A stretch of DNA of 64,000 nt from Natribacillus halophilus (GTDB taxonomy: Bacteria; Bacillota; Bacilli; Bacillales; Marinococcaceae). Shown here in pieces: positions 43,942 through 52,555 of the stretch; the first letter of the stretch is position 1; the number at the start of each line of letters is the position of its first letter. The position numbers were made by a program, and so were the translations under genes. The notes below the pieces were generated by a model, which made no database searches, was not told the origin of the DNA, and saw only the letters and a list, made by a program, of their open reading frames with translations. The stretch spans positions 91,939-155,938 of the forward strand of contig NZ_FNEN01000007.1 in assembly GCF_900100185.1 (NCBI RefSeq). The letters run 5' to 3'.

Positions 43942-44943
43942 GTGAAAGAAAATGAAGCGATTGCCTGGCATCCGTCATTTGCGGCGGCCTTGCAATTGGG
44001 ATTGCAAGCTTATTCTGACGAACTGGAGCTTGAAACCGAATATGAGCTCACGAGTGAGCCTCTGAAAGTCGATGTCCTTATTTTAAAAGACAGGCAAACG
44101 ATCATCCATAAAAATATTGGCAGAATCTTTCGTCATTATAACATTGTCGAGTATAAATCACCCAGAGATTATGTCTCGATCGATGACTTCTATACAGTGA
44201 AACTTCCATCAGAGGTGGTTTTCCTCTGATGGTTAGTTGAACCAATCGGGGTGTTAGTCGCCCGTTATCTCCCGCTTACGGGGTTGCAGCGGGAGATTTA
44301 CGGGCGCTTATCACCGGGACAAAACCATAGCGTACGTGTATCTGTATAAAAACACCGGCGACAAAGGCACAGATACGATAGATATCCGTGATATGACGCT
44401 AACTTTGGTCAGTTTGTATAAGCCGGTGAAACTTCTGGATCATCTACAGAAGCGGGAAAAACATGTCTATTCAGAGCATGAAGGGGTATACTACATCGAA
44501 GGGATGGATGTACCTATCCAGCTTCTCATTCAAGATGATCTCCCCACCGAGGAAAACGAGTACCTGACGTTATTGACGAATGAGTTACAGGAAAAAGAAC
44601 AACTTCAACGTGCCCTGATGGACTATTTTCAAGACAGTAAGAAGGATCTGTACTTGCTTATGTTTCATGCGGTTTTTCATGCCAATCCCGAATTATTTAC
44701 GGAGGTGATCCAAACGATGCAAAAACTGGATCTTGACCCGGAGGCCCAAAAAAAGATCGACGAGGTCGTCAAAGAGTTTGAATGGGACAAAAAGGGTTAC
44801 AAGAAGGATTTGAAAAAGGGAAGGAAGAAGGAAAAGAAGAAGTAGCCAAAAAGCTGCTCGCAAAAGGAATTTCCTTGGAAGATATTGCGGAAGCAACGGG
44901 ATTACCCATTGATACGATCAAGAAATTGACCCATGACGATTAG
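43942..44943 (+). pseudogene. PD-(D/E)XK nuclease-like gene disrupted by an insertion and a frameshift
   Basis: Three pieces make one protein. Piece 1 (43942-44199) starts MKENEAIAWHPSFAAALQLG and has the nuclease motif D in LKVDVLILKD and E-x-K in IVEYKSP, ending at SIDDFYTV. A 127-bp element (44200-44326) follows. Piece 2 resumes in the same sense as IAYVYLYKNTGDKG (44327 onward). At about 44806 one G appears missing (AAGAAGGATTT where AAGAAGGGATTT would keep the frame); after the shift the frame reads GFEKGKEEGKEEVAKKLLAK and the usual DIAEATGLPIDTIKKL tail, ending at 44941-44943. The in-frame stop and two lesions show it is not functional as full length. A 170-codon remnant (44336-44845) remains open. 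Confidence 0.85.
44200..44326. mobile_element. 127-bp non-autonomous hairpin insertion element
   Basis: The element interrupts the PD-(D/E)XK gene between the codons for V of DFYTV and I of IAYVYLY. It holds two strong hairpins: CCATCAGAGG/CCTCTGATGG (44207-44233, 7-nt loop), and CGCCCGT..ATCTCCCGC / GCGGGAGAT..ACGGGCG (about 44259-44307). No target-site duplication is visible. Small size, subterminal hairpins and no duplication fit a derivative of IS200/IS605-type elements, which move as single strands; no transposase or TnpB is present. The boundaries are inferred from protein continuity. Confidence 0.7.
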
Positions 44944-44952
44944 ACATTGGCA

Positions 44953-44978
44953 AGACCGGGCAGGAGGTGTCCGATCTT
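44953..44978 (+). terminator. Hairpin after the disrupted nuclease gene
   Basis: AGACCGGGCA-GGAGG-TGTCCGATCT; same GGAGG loop and stem pattern as 43561-43592 with G-U and mismatch changes. It lies just 42 bp from the gabR stop and could end both convergent transcripts. Confidence 0.6.
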
Positions 44979-44985
44979 ACCTGTT

Positions 44986-46389
44986 CTATTGATTGGGAAA
45001 ACAACACTTATACAGCTCATCTACGGCTTGGGTAATCTCTTCCGCTTTTAATTTCGCAAAACCGATAATTAACGTGGGAGGCACCCTCGTGTATGAATCC
45101 TGTAAAAAACGTTGGATCGAATATAATTCGATATCCATCTGTTCTGCCCGTGCCAATATAGCGTCGACAGATTCCTCTGTATCAAGATGCAACAGAAAAT
45201 GGAGACCTGCCTTCTCCCCTTCGACTTGGATCCGATCCCCAAAACGATCCTGTAAAGCGGCCATCAATTTTTCCCTGATATCTTTATAGTGCTTGCTCAT
45301 ACGTTTAATATGTTTATCATATTCGCCGCTCTCCAGAAACCGGCTCAGCGTCAGTTGTATAAGCGTCGAAGACGTCTGTAAAAATCGCATCCCTGTGTCT
45401 TTATATTGCTGTAATAATGTCAACGGCAAGATCATGTAGCTCACTCTAAGATCGGGCAGCAGCGATTTGGAAAAAGTCCCGATATAAATGACTTTTTCCT
45501 GTTCATCCAAGCTTTGCAAGGATGGGATAATTCCTCCTTCATACTTGAATTCGGAGTCGTAGTCGTCTTCGATGATATATCTTTTTTTATTTTCATAGCT
45601 CCAATGCAACAACTCGGTGCGGCGAGAGACGGGCATAATTGACCCTGTCGGCATTTGATGGGAAGGGGTGACGATGGCGATGGTTGCTGGTGTTTCCCGT
45701 AAAGATTCAACTTGCATTCCAAGGTGATCCACAGGAACATGATAAACAGTATGATTCATCGCTTCTAACATTAAACTCAGACGATAATAACCTGGTTCTT
45801 CCATGGCAAAATGTTTATTATTCGAGATTGCCAGCAAGAATAGCTGCAAGAGCCATTGGGTACTCGCGCCGATCACAATCTGCTCGGGTTCACAGATGAC
45901 TCCGCGAGTATGTCGAATTTTATTAGCAAGTATCTCTCGCAACTTGTATATCCCCTGGGAATGGTTAATATCTGAAAGTAATTCTCCTTCTTCAAGGATG
46001 GCTCTTTGCTCACAATGTCGCCAAATTTGAAAGGGGAAAAGCGAAGCATCCACACTCATATGCGAGAAGGAGTAGCGATATTTTTTGGGAGTGCCTTCCT
46101 CTAAATGAGCGTCAAGCTTTTTCTGTACTTTTCGTGGCTTGATCGGATGAATCGTTTCTACAAAATAACCGCTACGTTCTTTTGTGTATATATATCCTTC
46201 TGCGATGAGTTGGTTATAAGCGGATAAAACACTATTCTGACTGACATTAAGATACGTAGACAGTGTTCTTTTTGAAGGAATCTTCGTTTCCGCCTCCAAC
46301 TTTCCTTGCAAAATTTCATTTTTAATCCACTGATAGATTTGCTTATAGACAGGGAGTGAACCTCCTCGATCAATGGGAATATGAAGCAT
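44986..46389 (-). CDS. gabR: MocR/GabR-type PLP-dependent transcriptional regulator
   Basis: A 467-residue MocR-family regulator: GntR winged helix (about 5-75, PVYKQIYQWIKNEILQGKLE then SVLSAYNQLIAEGYI) fused to an aminotransferase-like domain (about 110-460). The PLP lysine is in GTFSKSLLPDLRVS and the cofactor Asp-Tyr in IIEDDYDSEF. GabR activates gabTD in B. subtilis by sensing GABA plus PLP. It is divergent from gabT, and paired direct repeats with the typical arrangement lie in the intergenic region (46403-46436). Start is ATG 46389 after TGGAGGTTCAC. The symbol is by context; sequence alone supports MocR. Confidence 0.85.
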   Translation of the reverse strand: MLHIPIDRGGSLPVYKQIYQWIKNEILQGKLEAETKIPSKRTLSTYLNVSQNSVLSAYNQLIAEGYIYTKERSGYFVETIHPIKPRKVQKKLDAHLEEGTPKKYRYSFSHMSVDASLFPFQIWRHCEQRAILEEGELLSDINHSQGIYKLREILANKIRHTRGVICEPEQIVIGASTQWLLQLFLLAISNNKHFAMEEPGYYRLSLMLEAMNHTVYHVPVDHLGMQVESLRETPATIAIVTPSHQMPTGSIMPVSRRTELLHWSYENKKRYIIEDDYDSEFKYEGGIIPSLQSLDEQEKVIYIGTFSKSLLPDLRVSYMILPLTLLQQYKDTGMRFLQTSSTLIQLTLSRFLESGEYDKHIKRMSKHYKDIREKLMAALQDRFGDRIQVEGEKAGLHFLLHLDTEESVDAILARAEQMDIELYSIQRFLQDSYTRVPPTLIIGFAKLKAEEITQAVDELYKCCFPNQ

Positions 46390-46402
46390 GTGAACCTCCA
46401 AC

Positions 46403-46460
46403 TGGTACCATTATTATTTTTATATTGGGCCTATTAAGCATATCATAAAACGCTTACAAT
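46403..46460 (+). promoter_or_regulatory. GabR-like operator and gabT promoter
   Basis: Direct repeats TGGTACCATTA (46403-46413) and TGGGCCTATTA (46426-46436), 23 bp start to start, followed by -10 TACAAT (46455-46460). The second repeat overlaps the weak -35 region, as expected for a MocR activator. The same arrangement recurs at 55441-55498. Confidence 0.7.
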
Positions 46461-46483
46461 GACTAAAACAAAGGGAGGTTTTT

Positions 46484-47776
46484 ATGTTGGCAATAACCAA
46501 TTGGCAAGAAAAAAGGGATCGCTATGTTCCGAGAGGATTGGGGAACGGCAATCGGGCAATTGCCGATCGTGGTGAAGGGGCCACCATATATGATGAAAAT
46601 GACAATGCCTATATTGATTTCGCCGGTGCGATCGGCGTCATGAACGTGGGGCATTCGCATCCAAAAGTCGTGGAAGCTGCCAAAGAGCAAATGGATAAAG
46701 TGACGCACCCGGGCTTTAACGTCGTCATGTATGATAGTTATATTGAACTGGCTGAGCGTCTTAGTAAGCTTACCCCGGGTGATTTTGACAAGAAAACACT
46801 TTTGTTAAATAGCGGCGCCGAAGCCATCGAGAACGCGGTGAAAATCGCGAGGAAGGCGACAGGCAGACAAGCGGTCGTTACATTTACCCGCGGATTTCAC
46901 GGCCGGACGAATATGACGATGGCGATGACAGGGAAAGTGAAACCTTATAAGTATGAGTTTGGTCCTTTTGCTCCGGAAGTCTATCACGCCCCATATCCGT
47001 ATGTGTTTCGTAAGCCGGAAGAACAAAGTGACGAGGCTTATGTACAGTCTGTTATTGATGAATTTGATCTGTTTTTTAAAACCGAAGTCGCACCGGAACA
47101 AATTGCGTGTGTGGTCATGGAGCCGGTTCAAGGTGAGGGTGGTTTCGTTGTACCGCCGAAGGCGTTCGTTGAACACGTTGCCGAGCGTTGCAAAGAACAC
47201 GGCATTCTTTTCGTTGCCGATGAAATTCAAACCGGATTCGCACGCACCGGTGCTTGGTTTGCCAGCGAACATTTCGGCATCACGCCTGATTTAATGACGT
47301 TGTCGAAATCGCTAGCGGCCGGATTCCCTTTAAGCGCTGTGGTAGGAACAGCTGACGTGATGGACGCAGCTAATCCTGGTGAAATAGGGGGTACTTTTGC
47401 CGGAAACGCCGTTGCCTGCAAAGCAGCCCTTGCCGTCCTGGATGTTATTGAGGAAGAGAACTTGAATGAGCGAGCGGAAGTTATAGGCCAGCAATTGGAA
47501 AATCAAGTACACGAGTGGCAACAAGAACTTGGCTTTATTCAAGGATTTCGCCGATTGGGAGCCATGGTCGCTTTTGAAGTAGTTAAAGAAGACGGGAAGA
47601 CACCGGCTCCGGAAAAAACAGCTTCTATCTTGAAGGCGGCTAATGCATCGGGATTATTGTTGTTGTCGTCCGGTGTGTATGGCAACGTGATTCGCTTTCT
47701 CACGCCGCTCGTGATCACCTATGAAGAATTGGAGAAAGGGTTTCAAATCCTTGAAGACGTATTGAAACAGCAGTGA
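46484..47776 (+). CDS. gabT: 4-aminobutyrate transaminase GabT
   Basis: A 430-residue class III aminotransferase moving the amino group of GABA to 2-oxoglutarate and yielding succinate semialdehyde. SGAEAIENAVKIARKATGR (phosphate-binding), TFTRGFHGRTNMTMAMTGK, VADEIQTGFARTG and the PLP lysine in TLSKSLAAGFPLSAVVG are intact. AAAGGGAGG lies before the ATG. It is divergent from gabR and followed 11 nt later by gabD, a complete GABA-to-succinate pathway. Related enzymes use beta-alanine or 5-aminovalerate, but the gabD neighbour favours GABA. Confidence 0.93.
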   Translation: MLAITNWQEKRDRYVPRGLGNGNRAIADRGEGATIYDENDNAYIDFAGAIGVMNVGHSHPKVVEAAKEQMDKVTHPGFNVVMYDSYIELAERLSKLTPGDFDKKTLLLNSGAEAIENAVKIARKATGRQAVVTFTRGFHGRTNMTMAMTGKVKPYKYEFGPFAPEVYHAPYPYVFRKPEEQSDEAYVQSVIDEFDLFFKTEVAPEQIACVVMEPVQGEGGFVVPPKAFVEHVAERCKEHGILFVADEIQTGFARTGAWFASEHFGITPDLMTLSKSLAAGFPLSAVVGTADVMDAANPGEIGGTFAGNAVACKAALAVLDVIEEENLNERAEVIGQQLENQVHEWQQELGFIQGFRRLGAMVAFEVVKEDGKTPAPEKTASILKAANASGLLLLSSGVYGNVIRFLTPLVITYEELEKGFQILEDVLKQQ

Positions 47777-47787
47777 GGGGAGATTCC

Positions 47788-49212
47788 ATGAGAAAAAAAT
47801 TGTATATAAATGGTAAATGGCAAGGGGAAGAACATGATCAGTTCGACGTTGTAAATCCGGCAACGAAGCAGGTGATCGCGGCGGTGTCTAACGGCGGCAA
47901 GAACGAAGCCGAACAAGCCGTAGAGGCTGCTCATACCGCATTTGAAATGTGGTCCGGATTTACGGCTCAAGAACGCAGCGGGTTTTTGGCTAAATGGCAT
48001 CAATTAATCGAAGAAAACAAGGAAGAAATTGGAAAAATCATGACGATGGAACAAGGGAAACCTTTAAAAGAGGCGATCGGGGAAGTCGGTTACGCCAACG
48101 GTTTTATCTCTTGGTATGCCGAAGAAGCCAAACGAATTTACGGCGATACCATCCCCGCTTCTCAAACGAATAAACGAATATTCGTCCAAAAACAACCGGT
48201 CGGTGTGGTATCAGCCATTACCCCTTGGAACTTCCCGGCCGCGATGATTACCCGTAAAGTCGCGCCGGCCCTCGCAGCGGGGTGTACAGCCGTCATTAAA
48301 TCGGCTGAGGAAACACCGCTGACGGCTCTGAAATTGGCGGAGCTTGCAGAGGAAGCAGGCATTCCGGCAGGGGTCGTCAATGTCATTACCGGGAAACCTA
48401 AAGAAATTGGAGATGCATGGCTTCAGGACGACCGCGTACGAAAAATTACTTTTACAGGCTCCACTGAAGTAGGAAAACAGTTGATGAAAGGGGCTGCTGA
48501 AACGGTTAAAAAGGTGTCGCTTGAACTCGGCGGACACGCCCCGTTTATCGTCATGGAAGATGCGGATTTAGACAAAGCCGTGGAACAGTTAATCGGCTCT
48601 AAATTCCGTAATTCCGGACAAACATGCATCTGTACGAACCGCGTGTACGTACAAGCAACGATTCTGGAAGCCTTCAGCGAAAAATTCAAAGCGGCTGTTG
48701 CGGAGTTAAAGACCGGAAATGGATTAGAAGAAAATGTTGATCTGGGACCATTGATTAACGACCAAGCCATTGAAAAAGTCCAGAGCCATCTCGATGACGC
48801 GACAGCAAAAGGCGGAGAGGTATCAATCGGCGGAAATAGCTTCGTGAAAAACGGAGGCCAATATTTTGAACCGACCATTATAACCGGCGCTACCGACGAT
48901 ATGCTCTGCATGAATGAAGAAACCTTCGGCCCCGTCGCACCCATTGCTTCTTTCGAAACAGAAGAAGAAGTTATCCAACGCGCGAACAATTCCCCTTATG
49001 GCTTAGCGGCATATGTTTTCTCGGAAAACATCGGGAGAGCTGTCCGTGTAAGCGAAGCTTTGGAATACGGCATTGTAGGTGTTAATGACGGGCTTCCTTC
49101 TGTACCACAGGCGCCATTCGGAGGAATGAAAGAAAGCGGTATAGGACGAGAAGGCGGACACCATGGGATTGAGGAGTATTTGGAAGTGAAATATATTTCT
49201 TTGGGAGTATAA
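47788..49212 (+). CDS. gabD: Succinate-semialdehyde dehydrogenase GabD
   Basis: A 474-residue aldehyde dehydrogenase. Catalytic cysteine in RNSGQTCICTNRVYV, base Glu in LELGGHAP, nucleotide-binding FTGSTEVGKQL and TPWNFPAAM. The C-CIC-T cysteine pair is typical of redox-controlled GabD enzymes. It converts succinate semialdehyde to succinate for the TCA cycle. Start at the ATG after GAGGGGAGATTCC. This is the last gene before the drop in GC content at about 49.2 kb. Confidence 0.93.
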   Translation: MRKKLYINGKWQGEEHDQFDVVNPATKQVIAAVSNGGKNEAEQAVEAAHTAFEMWSGFTAQERSGFLAKWHQLIEENKEEIGKIMTMEQGKPLKEAIGEVGYANGFISWYAEEAKRIYGDTIPASQTNKRIFVQKQPVGVVSAITPWNFPAAMITRKVAPALAAGCTAVIKSAEETPLTALKLAELAEEAGIPAGVVNVITGKPKEIGDAWLQDDRVRKITFTGSTEVGKQLMKGAAETVKKVSLELGGHAPFIVMEDADLDKAVEQLIGSKFRNSGQTCICTNRVYVQATILEAFSEKFKAAVAELKTGNGLEENVDLGPLINDQAIEKVQSHLDDATAKGGEVSIGGNSFVKNGGQYFEPTIITGATDDMLCMNEETFGPVAPIASFETEEEVIQRANNSPYGLAAYVFSENIGRAVRVSEALEYGIVGVNDGLPSVPQAPFGGMKESGIGREGGHHGIEEYLEVKYISLGV

Positions 49213-49257
49213 GTGCCTAAAAGATATGGCAGGTTATAGATTAATGGAGGAGTAACC

Positions 49258-50877
49258 ATGAGTAAACAGTCACTATTATTTTATGGCGGAAAAATACTAA
49301 CAATGAGCGATGGAACAGAAAGTGCGGAAGCAGTAGCTGTGAAAGGAAATGAAATTTTTTTTGTAGGCTCATACCAAGAGTGTAAAGCTTCTTTACAAGG
49401 AGAAATAAAAGAAATAAATTTAAAGGGTAAATCTCTGCTCCCTGGATTTGTTGATCCTCACGCGCACTTAATGATGTTGGGTATGGCTTATAGTTGGGCA
49501 GATATTAGTTACCCTAAAGTTAAAAGTATCGCTGATATCATTGCTGTTTTAAGGGAACAAAAGGAGAAAACACCTGCGGGTAGTATTATTCGTGGATTTG
49601 GACTCGATCAGAGAAACCTTGAGGAAAAACGATATCCGACAGCTGATGAGCTGGATGAAGTTGCTGAAGATTGCCCTGTTCAAATTATGCATGTAAGCGG
49701 GCACAATAATGTGGTTAATAATTATTTACTTCAAGAACTAGGAGTTAATAAGAATGTAGAGGATCCTGTAGGTGGAGCCATAGGAAGATATGAGAACGGA
49801 CTTCCAAATGGTCAGCTGTTCGATAGTGCCAATGATCATTTTGCTAAAAAATCTGGTGTCGTGATTGGAAGCAACGGTCCTAACATTCATATGCCGGATA
49901 CACCTGAAAATTTACAAAACCTTGTTGCTGTTGGTCAAGAACAATGCTTTTTAGCGGGTGTGACAACAATCAATGATCCTCAGGTTACAAAACAGGAGAT
50001 GGAATCTTTTCAGGAAGCTCGAAATAATGACCTGCTAAAAATGCGTATTGTGATGTCTTTTCTATCTACGTACTTGGATGAATTGACTCAACTTGGATTT
50101 AGATCCGGCTTTGGTGATGACCAACTTTCGATTGGTTCCATTAAATTGTACGCAGATGGCTCCCTAAATTCCGGTACCGCATACTTGTCTTCTGGTTATC
50201 TAGACAGCAGCCGTAAACAAGGATATCTATATCATGAACCGGAACGTTTTAAAGAAATACTTGTGAAAGCGCATAGACAAGGTTTTCAGACCATTACACA
50301 TGCTCAGGGCGATGGGGCAATTCAATTAGTCATTGATGGTGTGAAAGCGTCACAAGAGCAATCACCACGGAGTGATGTGCGACATCGAATTGAACATTGT
50401 GGATTACCGGATCCGGCTCAGATCCAGGATATTTCTGAATTAAAAATGTGGCCTGTTCCCCAACCACAACACGTGTATCAGTTTGGTGAAGGGGTTGTAC
50501 GAGCAGTCGGTGACCATGGTGAAAACTATTCACCGTATGGGTGGTTTAAAGATCAAAATATACCTCTCGTATTGTCCTCAGATGCGCCGGTCGCTCCTCC
50601 AAACCCATTGCAGGCTATTTATGCAGCCGTCACGCGGTCCACATTACAAGGAAACGTTGTAGGTGCTGAACATCGAATCTCTCTTACTGAAGCTTTAAAA
50701 GGCTATACGATTGAAGCGGCTAAAGCCATACATCGTGAAGATTCTATTGGATCCATCGAAAAAGGCAAACTAGCTGATTTTGTCGTATTGGATAAAAACC
50801 CGTATGACACATCAGTAGAAGAGATCCCTAATATTGAAGTAAGTGAGACATGGATTTCGGGAGAGCAAGTTTATTAA
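49258..50877 (+). CDS. Amidohydrolase family 3 (YtcJ-like) metal-dependent hydrolase
   Basis: A 539-residue amidohydrolase. Metal ligands HAH are in PGFVDPHAHLMML (about residue 67), the later histidines in TITHAQGDGA and RHRIEHCGLPD, and the catalytic Asp in SSDAPVAPPNP. YtcJ-type proteins hydrolyse N-acyl or formamide-type compounds, but the substrate is not predictable. It begins an operon-like run with an M20 amidase, a BCCT carrier and an agmatinase-family enzyme. GC content is clearly lower than in gabD, suggesting a different origin. Confidence 0.85.
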   Translation: MSKQSLLFYGGKILTMSDGTESAEAVAVKGNEIFFVGSYQECKASLQGEIKEINLKGKSLLPGFVDPHAHLMMLGMAYSWADISYPKVKSIADIIAVLREQKEKTPAGSIIRGFGLDQRNLEEKRYPTADELDEVAEDCPVQIMHVSGHNNVVNNYLLQELGVNKNVEDPVGGAIGRYENGLPNGQLFDSANDHFAKKSGVVIGSNGPNIHMPDTPENLQNLVAVGQEQCFLAGVTTINDPQVTKQEMESFQEARNNDLLKMRIVMSFLSTYLDELTQLGFRSGFGDDQLSIGSIKLYADGSLNSGTAYLSSGYLDSSRKQGYLYHEPERFKEILVKAHRQGFQTITHAQGDGAIQLVIDGVKASQEQSPRSDVRHRIEHCGLPDPAQIQDISELKMWPVPQPQHVYQFGEGVVRAVGDHGENYSPYGWFKDQNIPLVLSSDAPVAPPNPLQAIYAAVTRSTLQGNVVGAEHRISLTEALKGYTIEAAKAIHREDSIGSIEKGKLADFVVLDKNPYDTSVEEIPNIEVSETWISGEQVY

Positions 50878-50898
50878 AGAAACGAGGTTATTCATTTT

Positions 50899-52485
50899 AT
50901 GCTGACAAATGAAAAGAAGGACATCATAGAATGGGTTAACGGAAATAAAAAAACATTATCTGATTGGAATCAGACGATCTGGAACTATGCAGAACCAGCT
51001 TGGCGAGAATACAAATCATCAGCTTGGTATGTCCATCGCTTAAGGGAAGAGGGGTTTGAGGTTGAAGAGCAAAGTGGCGACATGCCTACCGCTTTTTGCG
51101 CAACTTGGAAAAACGGCACAGGGCCTGTCATTGGCGGCTATGCGGAGTATGATGCTGTCCCCGGGAATAACCAGGCAGCTGATACTGTCAAAAGACCCAG
51201 GGAGGGATTAAGTCCATATGCCGGTGGGCATACGGACCCTCATTCTGCACTAGGCATAGGTTCCCTTGGAGGGTTTTTAGCGGCGAAAGCAATGATGGAA
51301 AAGCATGACATTAAGGGGACATTAAAGTTTTTTGGCGAACCTGCAGAAAAATTACGAGGCTCAAAGCCTATTCATGCAGCGAAAGGTTATTATGATGACC
51401 TCGATGCTGCAATAAGCTTTCACCCTTTTTATATGCTGCCTCTATGTAATACGACCAGATGGGATACGCATTGTGCGGTCGCATATTCTGTCATGTATAC
51501 GTTCACTTGTGATGAACCGGAAACATGGCTATCCTCAGGAAAAGACTCTCCTATTCCTGCTGCACATGCGGCTGCACGCGCCCCAGGCGCAACGGATGCT
51601 GTTGTTACTATGTATTCGTTGTCCAAAATGTATAAGGAACACATGCTATCAAACAATATGGGATGGTCTGTCAATGAAACAATTTTAAATACTGGACAGG
51701 CGACTGCTGATAATATCCCAGCGCAAATGTCGCAAATTTACTATTTTATTCGGGTTCCGGATATTGAAAAAGCTGAACAGGTGATTCAAGTACTCGATCA
51801 AAATGCAGAAAGCGCTGCTTCAGCTGCTCATTGTAATTGGAAACGAGAATGGATTACAAAATCACGGGCAGGCCTTGCGAATCACACGTTGGCAGAAGCA
51901 ACTTATCAAAATCTTGAACTTGTGGGCGCCCCTAAATTTGAAGGGAACGCCATTAAAAAGGCACAAGAAATTCAAGAAAATCTTGGACTGCAACCGTTGG
52001 AGGATCCTTACTTGGATGAGATTGAAACCCTAATCCCTCCACAAGAAGCAGAGGAGAAAATGCGTGAAATGTTACCTGCTTGGCAACAACATTTTACCTC
52101 TGACGACTACACAGAGTATTGCTGGCATGCTCCCACGGTTAGACTCTATATAGGTAGACCGGCACTAAAATCACCGAAGTCAGGTTATGTTTATCCTGAT
52201 TGGGTAATGAATGCAATGGGGGGAATCCCTGAATGTATCAACCCAATGATATTTAGTGCTTCTAAAACAGTAGGTTTGACGATCATTGATCTGCTAACTG
52301 ATGATCACCTACTTGAAGAAGCAAAACAAGAGTTTAATGAGCGTACCGGTGGTGGTATTAAAGGCACCCAGTGGATACCCCCGCTTTGCGATTATGATCC
52401 TCCTATTGATTACCGTTGGCCTGAATATGTCACTACCCCTCGTGGAGAGGACCATTGGGTAATTCCGGCAAAGGGCGATCAATGA
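50899..52485 (+). CDS. M20-family amidohydrolase (AbgB-like)
   Basis: A 528-residue M20D peptidase/amidohydrolase. It has GYAEYDAVPGNNQAAD and a metal motif AGGHTDPHSALGIGSLGGFL in place of the usual CGHNLLGTGS, then a dimerisation domain (about 195-330). AbgB-like enzymes cleave p-aminobenzoyl-glutamate and other N-acyl amino acids; this one is about 50 residues longer than AbgB. It follows the amidohydrolase by 21 nt, so the two may act on one compound. Confidence 0.82.
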   Translation: MLTNEKKDIIEWVNGNKKTLSDWNQTIWNYAEPAWREYKSSAWYVHRLREEGFEVEEQSGDMPTAFCATWKNGTGPVIGGYAEYDAVPGNNQAADTVKRPREGLSPYAGGHTDPHSALGIGSLGGFLAAKAMMEKHDIKGTLKFFGEPAEKLRGSKPIHAAKGYYDDLDAAISFHPFYMLPLCNTTRWDTHCAVAYSVMYTFTCDEPETWLSSGKDSPIPAAHAAARAPGATDAVVTMYSLSKMYKEHMLSNNMGWSVNETILNTGQATADNIPAQMSQIYYFIRVPDIEKAEQVIQVLDQNAESAASAAHCNWKREWITKSRAGLANHTLAEATYQNLELVGAPKFEGNAIKKAQEIQENLGLQPLEDPYLDEIETLIPPQEAEEKMREMLPAWQQHFTSDDYTEYCWHAPTVRLYIGRPALKSPKSGYVYPDWVMNAMGGIPECINPMIFSASKTVGLTIIDLLTDDHLLEEAKQEFNERTGGGIKGTQWIPPLCDYDPPIDYRWPEYVTTPRGEDHWVIPAKGDQ

Positions 52486-52555
52486 TCCGCAACATTTTGA
52501 CTTATAGTGTAATGACATTAATTAGTGATACATTCATATGGAAAGGAGGATCACA

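Noticed and set aside
44336-44845. Independent 169-residue protein
   Set aside because: It continues the protein encoded by 43942-44199 across the 127-bp insertion, lacks a ribosome site at its GTG, and ends at a frameshift, so it is a fragment of one pseudogene.
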